Part shown: piece after piece, positions 17,629 to 25,222 of the stretch
Layout of the letters: the number at the start of each line of letters is the position of its first letter
Position numbering within the stretch: position 1 is the first letter of the stretch
DNA from: Neptunicella plasticusilytica
GTDB taxonomy: Bacteria; Pseudomonadota; Gammaproteobacteria; Enterobacterales; Alteromonadaceae
Length of the DNA: 64,000 nt
Direction of reading: 5' to 3'
Assembly: GCF_047922965.1 (NCBI RefSeq)
Contig: NZ_CP150481.1
Location: forward strand, 1,426,001-1,490,000
The notes under the pieces: model-generated
Databases searched by the model: none
What the model was told of the DNA's origin: nothing
What the model saw: only the letters and a program-made list of their open reading frames with translations
Translations under genes and position numbers: made by a program

Positions 17629-18132
17629 TCAGCCTCCTATATTGAGATAAAGTTGATACAGCTTACTGGCCTTAAAGGCTTGCATAATTTTGAGCTTATT
17701 GACCCAGGTCATAATCCTCTGGCGATATTGCAACACAATAAAACGACTCAAGATCAGTACTATTGGTGCTAACAGCAGGCTGACCAGAAAACCACCCATT
17801 GTCAGGGTGTGATTAAATTGGCTAAGTTGTCCCAGGCTGGAGTTGAATAGTGTTGTCCAGCTATCTTGCCAACTGGAAGCGGTGAGCACGTTTTCACCTA
17901 CACTGGCCATCAGCGGATCAAATAACCAGGCGATACCGGAAAAAAACACAATACTGGCCAGGAAACTGGCGAGATTGATGCGTAAAAATAACACCACGAA
18001 CAAGATAATAATATTGTGCAAACGCAGCAGCGGGGTGAGTCCTATCACCATACCTAAAGTAATGGCGATAGCTATTTGCCACGGACTGGCTTCTGAATTA
18101 AGTACCTTTAAAAATTTTGCCAATAAATTCAC
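17629..18132 (-). CDS. TIGR03546 family inner-membrane protein
   Basis: This 167-residue membrane protein has about four hydrophobic segments. It opens with NSEASPWQIAIAITLGMVIGLTP, resembling DUF2062-type proteins. It is the fixed partner of TIGR03545, whose start lies 1 nt downstream of this stop, so translation is probably coupled. No biochemical function is known for either protein. It has no catalytic motif and may be a membrane anchor or assembly factor for its partner, which is inference. The start ATG at 18132 is preceded by GGAGAG. Confidence 0.82.
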   Translation of the reverse strand: MNLLAKFLKVLNSEASPWQIAIAITLGMVIGLTPLLRLHNIIILFVVLFLRINLASFLASIVFFSGIAWLFDPLMASVGENVLTASSWQDSWTTLFNSSLGQLSQFNHTLTMGGFLVSLLLAPIVLILSRFIVLQYRQRIMTWVNKLKIMQAFKASKLYQLYLNIGG

Positions 18133-18298
18133 ATCACTCTCCTGATATGGAACTGTTTATTGATGATTCTATACCTAATATCATCTCAAATAGTGCGTTT
18201 CAGCGGGACGGCAAGGCTATTCAGGCAAGGCGATTGTTAGCAGCTTCCCGTCGCTCTGAATTCATCATTCTAAGGGTAGTATGATATCCAGCTACGGA

Positions 18299-18946
18299 TC
18301 AGTTTCGGGAAAGGCTAAGTATTTCCTCCAGACCAATATAACTGCCTAAACCCACCAGAATACTGCCAGATATTTTATCCTGCCAGTAGATAAATGCCTG
18401 ATGCTGTACCAGCCAGCTTCCCAATTTGCCAGCCAGTGTCGCGACCATCAGATCGCAACATAAGGCGATCAATGCATATATTGCGCCCAGCACCATCAGT
18501 TGCACGGTGACAGAACCTGCCTCAGTGCTGACAAATTGCGGTAAAAACGCAATAAAAAACAACGCTGTTTTGGGGTTTGTCAGTTCTACAATAATACTTT
18601 GCCGGAAGATGTGCCCAAAGGAATGAGTTGGTGCTGCAATCGGCGTATTTGCTGCCGTTTTGGGTGCGCGCAAATATTGTATACCCAGATAAATCAGGTA
18701 TCCGGCGCCGGCTATTTTTATCAGGGTATAGGCGACGGGAGAGTATTTGAACAAAGTGGCAATGCCCAAAGCGGTGGCAATCACATAAATGAAAGACCCT
18801 ACAGCAAGTCCACTTGCGGCGGCGACTCCGGCTTTGTACCCCTGATTGATACTCCTGGCCATAATATACAAATTAGACGGGCCCGGGGACAAGCTCAGCA
18901 GTAGCGCTGCCAGGCTAAAGGTAACGATAGTATCGATGGAAAGCAT
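18299..18946 (-). CDS. LysE/RhtB family amino-acid exporter
   Basis: This is a roughly 215-residue inner-membrane transporter of the LysE/RhtB family, which exports amino acids or their derivatives. The family signature LLSLSPGPSNLYIMARSINQGYKAGV covers about residues 18-43, and PKTALFFIAFLPQFV lies mid-protein. About six hydrophobic segments are visible. I take the ATG at 18946 as start because AAGGATT lies a good distance before it; a GTG one codon upstream is also in frame. It stands alone between the TIGR03545/03546 pair and the SH3 gene, so the substrate cannot be inferred. Confidence 0.9.
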   Translation of the reverse strand: MLSIDTIVTFSLAALLLSLSPGPSNLYIMARSINQGYKAGVAAASGLAVGSFIYVIATALGIATLFKYSPVAYTLIKIAGAGYLIYLGIQYLRAPKTAANTPIAAPTHSFGHIFRQSIIVELTNPKTALFFIAFLPQFVSTEAGSVTVQLMVLGAIYALIALCCDLMVATLAGKLGSWLVQHQAFIYWQDKISGSILVGLGSYIGLEEILSLSRN

Positions 18947-19054
18947 CACGGAATCCTTTTAGCAATGTTGTTTTCAGCGCAACGTCGTGCCAGTCACCAA
19001 AGATAAACCGGCCGGAATTATTGGCGGGCGACTTAACATCATTGGGCCGTCAAG

Positions 19055-19681
19055 TTACATCCAGTTGTCACTACGACGTTTTCTTTTTGGCATATAGGTA
19101 ACGATAACCCCCAGAATGATGCCGGCCAATGCGATCATACCGCCTCTAGTGAACCATTCTTTTTGCGATGATTGATCTTGTGCGTCTTGCTGATCACGTA
19201 ACAGCACGTAGGTATCATTCAAGGTGTCATAACGCTGCTGCAATTGTTGATTGCTTAAGGACAATTCTGCAATTTGCTGGTTAAGATCCTGATTGAGCTG
19301 CTGTGCCTGAGCCAGCTCATCATTGACTTGTTGAAGGCGTTTCTGTGTTTCGGGTAATATTTCCCGCATACTGCGTTGGGATACAACATTTTCATCTTCC
19401 ACCCAGCCTGTGCGCTGCTTATCATCAATAATCTCGGCGAACCCCTTGTCCTGATTATGTTCCAGCAAGGTAATTTTGCTGCCTGCCTCGACAGTGCCTA
19501 AAATACGAAATTCACGCCCCGGTCCGGCATGCATAAAGACGGTCAAATTATCACGAATAAAACGTATATCGCCATTGTTGTCACTGGATTGATTGGAAAC
19601 TGCACTGGAAGACTCTGTTTGTAATGCCATCGCCAGACTGCTGGACAGACACATAACCAGAATAATGATTCTGTTTAACAT
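19055..19681 (-). CDS. TIGR04211 family SH3 domain protein (YgiM-like)
   Basis: This 208-residue envelope protein has a signal peptide (about 1-18). A bacterial SH3 domain follows (about 35-100, with LTVFMHAGPGREFRILGTVEAGSKITLLE). Next comes a glutamine-rich coiled coil (about 105-170), and then one C-terminal transmembrane helix followed by a short basic tail. This order is that of the YgiM/TIGR04211 family, of unknown precise function. It is divergent from the CYTH/CHAD gene. The two genes are also neighbours in E. coli (ygiM, ygiF), which supports the identification. Confidence 0.88.
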   Translation of the reverse strand: MLNRIIILVMCLSSSLAMALQTESSSAVSNQSSDNNGDIRFIRDNLTVFMHAGPGREFRILGTVEAGSKITLLEHNQDKGFAEIIDDKQRTGWVEDENVVSQRSMREILPETQKRLQQVNDELAQAQQLNQDLNQQIAELSLSNQQLQQRYDTLNDTYVLLRDQQDAQDQSSQKEWFTRGGMIALAGIILGVIVTYMPKRKRRSDNWM

Positions 19682-19923
19682 AGTGAAATTTTGACCTCGT
19701 TTGAATTAAACCCGATGGTAGGGCGAGCTATACCGAAAGGCAAGTCTAACCACATGACTCCGCCCTGATATTTTTATAATACAGAGTCTTAGCCGATATT
19801 GTAGGGGAATCACGGATAAAATTGTTGGCGGTGGTAAATATCACTGTGACAGATTTCATTGCGCGTTGTCTGTCATCAGGGTAAGGTGTACGTTTACTGA
19901 TTAAAAACGTATTAAAATCAAGC

Positions 19924-21429
19924 ATGGACACAGAAATAGAACTAAAACTATTAGTTCCCGCCGATGCAAGTCAAATTCTCGAAAACCGCTTTTTTCCGTC
20001 ACTCGCCGCACAGGTAGAGCGTTCCAGCTTTAACCTGTTTAATTGTTATTACGACACGCCAGACAGTGATTTCCGTAAGATGGATATGGGACTCAGGGTC
20101 CGTGGCTATGACGGGCATTATGAGCAAACCATCAAAACAGCCGGCTCGACTCTGGGCGGTTTACATCAGCGACCCGAATATAATGTTGATATTGAAGGTA
20201 ACAATCCGGACCTTACCTTGTTTGAACAGGCGATCTGGCCAGAGCAGGCTAATGTTGAACAACTTCAACAGGCTATCCAGATTGTTTTTACCACCCATTT
20301 TGAACGTGTTGCCTATCAGGTTGATTTTACCAACGGTGATCGGGTGGAGATTGTGTTTGATCAGGGAAAAATTGAAGCCGACGGTCATAGTGTCCCTATT
20401 TGTGAAATGGAACTGGAACTCAAGCAGGGCGAGACTACCCGTTTGGTCGAACTAGCCCAACTGTTGTCCGAAATGCTGCCTTTCAGGCTGGGTATTCAAA
20501 GTAAAGCTGCGCGCGGATATATGCTGGCTAAAGGGGTTGAACTCTCTCCGCTGGAACCTTCAGGTTGCGTGCAATTGGTTGAGCAGGACAATATTGAACA
20601 GGCGTTTATTAAAGCTGTCGGTTATGTGCTCAATTGGTGGCAATACCATGAACAATGTTACCTGAATACGGAAGACGAACAGGCGCTGGATGCCACACTG
20701 AATAGTGTCAGAATGTTAGCCCAGTTATTACGGATTTATCAGCCGGTATTCAATGTTGCCGAAATTGACGAATTGCTCGCCGATTTGCAGAAGCTGATTC
20801 AGCAGTGGGCCTGGGTGCAAGAATTAAACGTGTTTCGTATGTTACGTTCGGAGCGAGGGGCATTCAGGAAAAAACTGGACAAAAGTGCCGAGTTACTCAG
20901 TTATCTGGAAGGGCGAAGTCAGGGATTGCTGATGACCCATCAGCCACAGAAATTGATAAGTTCAAAAATAACCATCTCGCTGCAATTGCGCCTGAATTTA
21001 TTGTTATTGCAAATGCCATGGCGGAATGTCGGGGATGGCTGGCAGGGGGCTATTACCGATTTTGCTCGCCAGACGTTAAGCGCCAGCTTGCAACAGGTAA
21101 GCGACATCATGGCATCTGAAGGGGCATTTACCATTGAACAATATCAACAGGCCGAGCCACGTTTACGTAACGTATTGTTTAACGGTGTCTTTTTAGCTGA
21201 TATTTTTTCTGCTTCGGGTCGCGAACAGTTTCGTGCTCCCTGGCTGGATATCCTCGACGGGATTGAAGAACTGGTTATTATTAACTCATTGCAGGCCGAA
21301 GTGCGTCGCAGTGATATAGAGCACAAACAGGATCTGCTGGACTGGAGTGAAGAAAAAATTCAGCGAGTTTTGGATGTGATGGAACAAAGTCGTCAGGCCG
21401 CACTGACCATGCAACCCTATTGGCAATAA
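19924..21429 (+). CDS. CYTH and CHAD domain protein (YgiF-like inorganic triphosphatase)
   Basis: The N-terminal CYTH domain (about 1-205) opens with EIELKLLV, carrying the ExExK signature that binds triphosphate through metal. It continues with the RVRGYDGHYEQTIKTAG and EMELELKQGE strands. The C-terminal CHAD domain (about 215-490) is helical, with conserved histidines and arginines that bind polyphosphate. This two-domain build is that of E. coli YgiF, an inorganic triphosphatase. At 501 residues it is slightly longer than YgiF (433). It is divergent from the SH3 gene and followed after 42 nt by the M20 peptidase, which may share its transcript. Confidence 0.92.
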   Translation: MDTEIELKLLVPADASQILENRFFPSLAAQVERSSFNLFNCYYDTPDSDFRKMDMGLRVRGYDGHYEQTIKTAGSTLGGLHQRPEYNVDIEGNNPDLTLFEQAIWPEQANVEQLQQAIQIVFTTHFERVAYQVDFTNGDRVEIVFDQGKIEADGHSVPICEMELELKQGETTRLVELAQLLSEMLPFRLGIQSKAARGYMLAKGVELSPLEPSGCVQLVEQDNIEQAFIKAVGYVLNWWQYHEQCYLNTEDEQALDATLNSVRMLAQLLRIYQPVFNVAEIDELLADLQKLIQQWAWVQELNVFRMLRSERGAFRKKLDKSAELLSYLEGRSQGLLMTHQPQKLISSKITISLQLRLNLLLLQMPWRNVGDGWQGAITDFARQTLSASLQQVSDIMASEGAFTIEQYQQAEPRLRNVLFNGVFLADIFSASGREQFRAPWLDILDGIEELVIINSLQAEVRRSDIEHKQDLLDWSEEKIQRVLDVMEQSRQAALTMQPYWQ

Positions 21430-21471
21430 CTGGCAGCACGGACCCGTTTATCCATAGAAAGTGAGTAAATT

Positions 21472-22869
21472 ATGAATAGATGTTTTACATTGATCCTGAT
21501 TTCACTTGTCGCATTTGTAGCTAAGGCTGCAGACATACCGCAAACTGTTCACGCTAAAAAAGCGCTGGAAATATATCGCCAAATTATTGCTATTCCCACC
21601 GTTGAAGGGCGCGGCAAAGTGCCGGAAATGGCCGCTTACCTGGCGTCCGAATTTCGCATGGCCGGCTTTCCTGAAGAAGATATTCGTATTCTACCCAAAG
21701 GCGAAACGGCGGCTCTGGTGGTGTACTTTCGTGGCGATGGTTCGGCCGGCAAAAAACCGATTTTATTACTCGGGCATATGGATGTTGTTGAGGCGCTGGA
21801 TAAAGATTGGCAACGGCCTCCTTTTGAGTTAACCGAGGATGATGAGTATTTTTATGGACGGGGCTCTATTGACAACAAGTTGGGCATTGCCATGCTCAGC
21901 TCCACCTTTATCCGGTTGAAAAATGAAGGTTTTGTGCCCAGCCGCGATCTGATTATCGCTTTCTCCGGAGATGAAGAAACCGGTATGCTAACGACCCGTA
22001 TGTTGGTTGAACCGGGATTGGGGTTAATTAATGCTGAATTCGCGTTAAATTCCGATGCGGGCGGTGGTGATCTGAGTGAAGATGGCAAGGCCGTTGCCTA
22101 TCTGGTCCAAGCCGCCGAAAAGACTTATACCAGTTTCAAACTGACCGCCACCAATCCCGGCGGGCATAGTTCCCGCCCTCGCCCTGACAATGCTATTTAC
22201 GATTTGGCCGCCGCGTTGGGTAATATCCAGCAGTTTCAATTTCCGGTTATGTCCAGTGACATGACGCGCCACTTTTTTCGAACTACAGGTGGGCAGCTCG
22301 GTGGTGAGTTGGGCGAAGCAATGATTCAGTTTGCCGATGATCCGCAAAATAAAACCGCATCCGATAGGCTGGCATTGGAATCGTCCTATGTAGGTTCTAC
22401 GCGTACCACTTGTGTGCCGACCATGATTGAAGGGGGTCATGCAGAAAATGCCTTGCCCCAGTCGGCATCGGTAGTGATTAATTGTCGTATATTTCCGGGT
22501 GTCAAAGTTGAAGAAGTACAAAACACCTTGCAACAAGTTGTTGCTAATCCAGGGCTTGAATTTAGCGTAATGGGGTCGCCCACCGAAAGTCCCATTTCAG
22601 AATTGCGTGAGGATGTGATGAATGCGGTCACGACTGCAGTGCATCAACGTTATCCTGATGTGGCAGTAATGGGCTATATGGAGTCTGGCGGCACCGATGG
22701 CATGCATTTTCGTGCCAAAGGCGTTCCGACCTGGGGCGTTGCCAGTGTATTTATGAACCCGGACGAAATGTTTGCCCACGGATTAAATGAGCGTTTGCCG
22801 ATCAAGGCCTTTTACGATGGACTGGATCACTGGTCGATAATTTTAAAAGAATTAGCAGGACACCAATAG
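21472..22869 (+). CDS. Secreted M20-family metallopeptidase
   Basis: This 465-residue zinc hydrolase has a signal peptide (about 1-20, ending AKAA). The M20 signatures are LLGHMDVVEA (metal His and catalytic Asp), GRGSIDNKLGIAML (bridging Asp) and FSGDEETGM (catalytic Glu, metal Glu). The dimerisation domain includes NPGGHSSRP. It resembles periplasmic M20/M25/M40 peptidases common in Alteromonadales. The substrate is probably a dipeptide or acylated amino acid, which is inference. It follows the CYTH/CHAD gene by 42 nt and converges on the small gene at 22897. Confidence 0.93.
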   Translation: MNRCFTLILISLVAFVAKAADIPQTVHAKKALEIYRQIIAIPTVEGRGKVPEMAAYLASEFRMAGFPEEDIRILPKGETAALVVYFRGDGSAGKKPILLLGHMDVVEALDKDWQRPPFELTEDDEYFYGRGSIDNKLGIAMLSSTFIRLKNEGFVPSRDLIIAFSGDEETGMLTTRMLVEPGLGLINAEFALNSDAGGGDLSEDGKAVAYLVQAAEKTYTSFKLTATNPGGHSSRPRPDNAIYDLAAALGNIQQFQFPVMSSDMTRHFFRTTGGQLGGELGEAMIQFADDPQNKTASDRLALESSYVGSTRTTCVPTMIEGGHAENALPQSASVVINCRIFPGVKVEEVQNTLQQVVANPGLEFSVMGSPTESPISELREDVMNAVTTAVHQRYPDVAVMGYMESGGTDGMHFRAKGVPTWGVASVFMNPDEMFAHGLNERLPIKAFYDGLDHWSIILKELAGHQ

Positions 22870-22896
22870 CGGCACAGATAAGGTTTTAACTCGTTG

Positions 22897-23121
22897 CTAA
22901 CGAATTGAAATCTCACAACCGTCGTAGCGCGAAGCCAAGTCATCCAGCGTTGCGGCGGTCTGATCGAACCCCTTGTCTTCGTAGCAGTAAGAAACTATTA
23001 CTTTTTCCGAGCCTCGAAATAATTTAGCTTTTAGATTATCAATTCCCGACGATTTCAGCGCGTTTAAAAACCGGTTTGCCACTTGGGCAGAATCGAAAGC
23101 AAAGGCAATTTGAGTTTCCAT
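22897..23121 (-). CDS. Small conserved-looking hypothetical protein
   Basis: This is a predicted 74-residue cytoplasmic protein (from METQIAFAF; an upstream ATG at 23172 would add 17 residues). I do not recognise a family. The sequence alternates predicted strand and helix (QIAFAFDSAQVANRFLNALK, then KVIVSYCYEDKGF), giving a small ferredoxin-like alpha/beta pattern. It ends 27 nt from the converging M20 gene and lies 68 nt downstream of the mutH stop on the same strand, so it may ride on the mutH transcript. Composition looks like normal coding sequence. No ribosome binding site stands out at either start. Confidence 0.5.
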   Translation of the reverse strand: METQIAFAFDSAQVANRFLNALKSSGIDNLKAKLFRGSEKVIVSYCYEDKGFDQTAATLDDLASRYDGCEISIR

Positions 23122-23188
23122 CTGAATAAGCTTTATCGGGGTTGTTGATTTAAAGGCTGCGCATAGTGACATAATCTAAAACAGCAAA

Positions 23189-23869
23189 TCAAACTCCTTT
23201 GAACATATTGTTCAAAATACTGGCAGTAAAATTTTTCTTTAAATAGAAGCCACGTGGACGAGTTTGGATAACGCTACCCTCTGCGCCAATGGCTTCGGTC
23301 AAGGCACTACCATTGGCTGCTTTGGGGCGTAATTGCAATACTTCACCCTGACGGGCGGTGATTTGCTCAATTTGGCCCAGTGCAATCATTTCCATCAATT
23401 CTTCCCAATCCTGCTGTAACTGTCGTAGTTGAGTCGCATCTGGCTGCCATAAAAATGCGTAGCCGACCCGCCTGTGCTGCGGCGGAATTTCCCGGCTACC
23501 TTCAACCGGGATCCATAACACATGCGATAATTTATTACGTATATTGCTCTGTTCCCAACTGACGCTGCCAACACCGGTTAAATGCGCGTAGCACACATAA
23601 GTGGTTTCCAGCGGCTTTCCCTGATGGTCAACAGGAATAGATTTCAGTTCAACACCCAGTTCGGGAAAATCCTGTTGCGGTTTTGAACCAGCTTGTGCGC
23701 CAAGCCATAACTCAAGTAGCTGGCCACTCCAACCTTTATGACGCTGAAAATTGTCCGGTACTTTAATTTCCGCCATGGCAGCCAGCTCACCCAGGGTTAA
23801 ACCGGCAATTTGTTGCGCTCGTTGTAACAGTTGTTTAACCGATTCAGGTGGCTTAAGCGGTGGTTGCAA
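23189..23869 (-). CDS. mutH: DNA mismatch repair endonuclease MutH
   Basis: MutH nicks the unmethylated strand at hemimethylated GATC sites when activated by MutL. The 226-residue length is typical. The catalytic D-E-K set is seen in DFPELGVELKSIP (Asp, Glu, Lys as in E. coli Asp70, Glu77, Lys79), and GWSGQLLELWLGA precedes it. Its presence implies Dam-directed mismatch repair, as in other Alteromonadales. The start overlaps the end of the YhhN-family gene by 17 nt, suggesting translational coupling. The rppH-ptsP group lies close by, the same neighbourhood as in E. coli. Confidence 0.97.
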   Translation of the reverse strand: MQPPLKPPESVKQLLQRAQQIAGLTLGELAAMAEIKVPDNFQRHKGWSGQLLELWLGAQAGSKPQQDFPELGVELKSIPVDHQGKPLETTYVCYAHLTGVGSVSWEQSNIRNKLSHVLWIPVEGSREIPPQHRRVGYAFLWQPDATQLRQLQQDWEELMEMIALGQIEQITARQGEVLQLRPKAANGSALTEAIGAEGSVIQTRPRGFYLKKNFTASILNNMFKGV

Positions 23870-24539
23870 AACGATGTTTTCCTAGTTGAATACTGGCGGT
23901 GACGAGACAGTATTGTGCCAGATAATAGCTGCTCATGATCAGCAGGCTTTGGTAAGGCACCGGAAATAAAAACTTGTTCAGGGCAATAATACTATCTGAA
24001 ATGACAAAGCTTAATGCACCGATAATCAATAGCTTATGATTGGTGGATGAAGGATGATAGCCAGTAAAAATGGCTGATATAGCCATCAGACTAATCACTG
24101 AGACATATAACAATACCGGAATGAGCATATCGCCTAATACCGGTATCAGGTAGCTTAACAGGCTGGTAACGGCAACAATCAATATCGCTATGAGGGGTAT
24201 AAGGCCAGCTTGCCAGCGGAAGTAACGAGCAAAAAAGGTCAGATAAAACAGGTGGGATAGCAAAAATGCACCCAGACCATAAACAAAGCCGTTAGCTAAG
24301 GGTAATGCAAGCAGAATATCGCCCACCGCAGAAAATAGCACCGCTATCAGTAGCCATTTTTTGTCAGTGCCAACTGCGGTACTCCAGACCCATACTGCCA
24401 ACAGTAAAATGGCGGCGGATTTATGCAAAAAGTCCAGTGGATAGGGGAGCCATGCGAGGCATATAAGATAACTTAACCCAAGAAGTAAATAGATGTGAAA
24501 CCAACCACTTAACGCTAATCTTTTTATCATCTGCTGCAC
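23853..24539 (-). CDS. YhhN family membrane protein (lysoplasmalogenase-like)
   Basis: This 228-residue integral membrane protein has about eight hydrophobic segments. YhhN/TMEM86 family marks are seen in SAVGDILLALP, with the conserved aspartate, and in GALSFVISDSIIALNKF, with a second conserved aspartate. Mammalian and some bacterial members hydrolyse the vinyl-ether bond of lysoplasmalogens. Whether this bacterium makes plasmalogens is unknown, so the activity is not assigned. It overlaps mutH by 17 nt on the same strand, and the two are probably co-transcribed from a promoter in the 24540-24688 divergent gap. Confidence 0.83.
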   Translation of the reverse strand: MQQMIKRLALSGWFHIYLLLGLSYLICLAWLPYPLDFLHKSAAILLLAVWVWSTAVGTDKKWLLIAVLFSAVGDILLALPLANGFVYGLGAFLLSHLFYLTFFARYFRWQAGLIPLIAILIVAVTSLLSYLIPVLGDMLIPVLLYVSVISLMAISAIFTGYHPSSTNHKLLIIGALSFVISDSIIALNKFLFPVPYQSLLIMSSYYLAQYCLVTASIQLGKHRFATTA

Positions 24540-24688
24540 CTAATCCAGTCTTGTTGCTTATTATCGATAAAGCCATCATTGATTGCCAGTTACATTTTAT
24601 CCGTTGGGAGGGACTAATTCTCGCTGGAAAGGATGAGGGTTATGTGGAACAATGACAACCAAAGAAAATTTAGTGCCCGGGAGTCTAA

Positions 24689-25222
24689 GTGATTGATGCT
24701 GAAGGATTCCGCGCGAATGTTGGGATAGTTATTTGTAACCGCCAGGGGCAGGTTTTTTGGGCAAAGCGCTATGGCCAACATTCATGGCAGTTTCCACAAG
24801 GCGGAATTGATCAAGGTGAAACTGCAGAACAAACCATGTTTCGTGAACTTAATGAGGAAGTCGGACTAAAACCTGAAGACGTCGATATTCTTGCCGTAAG
24901 CAAGAACTGGGTGAGATATAAACTACCTAAACGCTTGATCCGTAAAGGCACCAATCCGGTGTGTATTGGTCAAAAACAACGCTGGTTCTTATTGCAGCTT
25001 AAATGTGCCGATGAAGATGTGGATGTGTTGCATACCAATCATCCCGAATTTGATGGATGGCGCTGGGTCAGCTACTGGTATCCGGTACGCAATGTTGTGT
25101 CGTTTAAACGTGATGTTTATCGTCGGGTGATGAAGGAATTTTCGACAGTCGCTATGTCGTCCCAACAGAAAAACCGTCAACATTCTTCTTCGAATAAAAG
25201 GCGTCGCAAAAATTCATGCTAA
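24689..25222 (+). CDS. rppH: RNA pyrophosphohydrolase RppH
   Basis: RppH is a Nudix enzyme that removes pyrophosphate from 5'-triphosphorylated mRNA and so triggers RNase E decay. The Nudix box begins GGIDQGETAEQTMFRELNEE and continues VGL at about residues 38-60. The N-terminal FRANVGIVICNRQGQVFWAKR and the later WRWVSYWYP are family-specific. The GTG start at 24689 has GGGAG five nt upstream. The 177 residues include a basic, serine-rich C-terminal tail (about 160-177). The stop overlaps ptsP by 7 nt, the usual rppH-ptsP arrangement. Confidence 0.97.
   Translation: MIDAEGFRANVGIVICNRQGQVFWAKRYGQHSWQFPQGGIDQGETAEQTMFRELNEEVGLKPEDVDILAVSKNWVRYKLPKRLIRKGTNPVCIGQKQRWFLLQLKCADEDVDVLHTNHPEFDGWRWVSYWYPVRNVVSFKRDVYRRVMKEFSTVAMSSQQKNRQHSSSNKRRRKNSC

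Noticed and set aside
18133..18298. Possible dispersed repeat between the TIGR03546 and LysE genes (GGCAAGGC motifs near 18209 and 18225)
   Set aside because: Two short similar strings only; no clear ends or inverted repeats, so not called as an element.
22045..22536. 163-residue open frame on the minus strand
   Set aside because: Antisense to the M20 peptidase with its metal-site motifs; no sign of an own protein.
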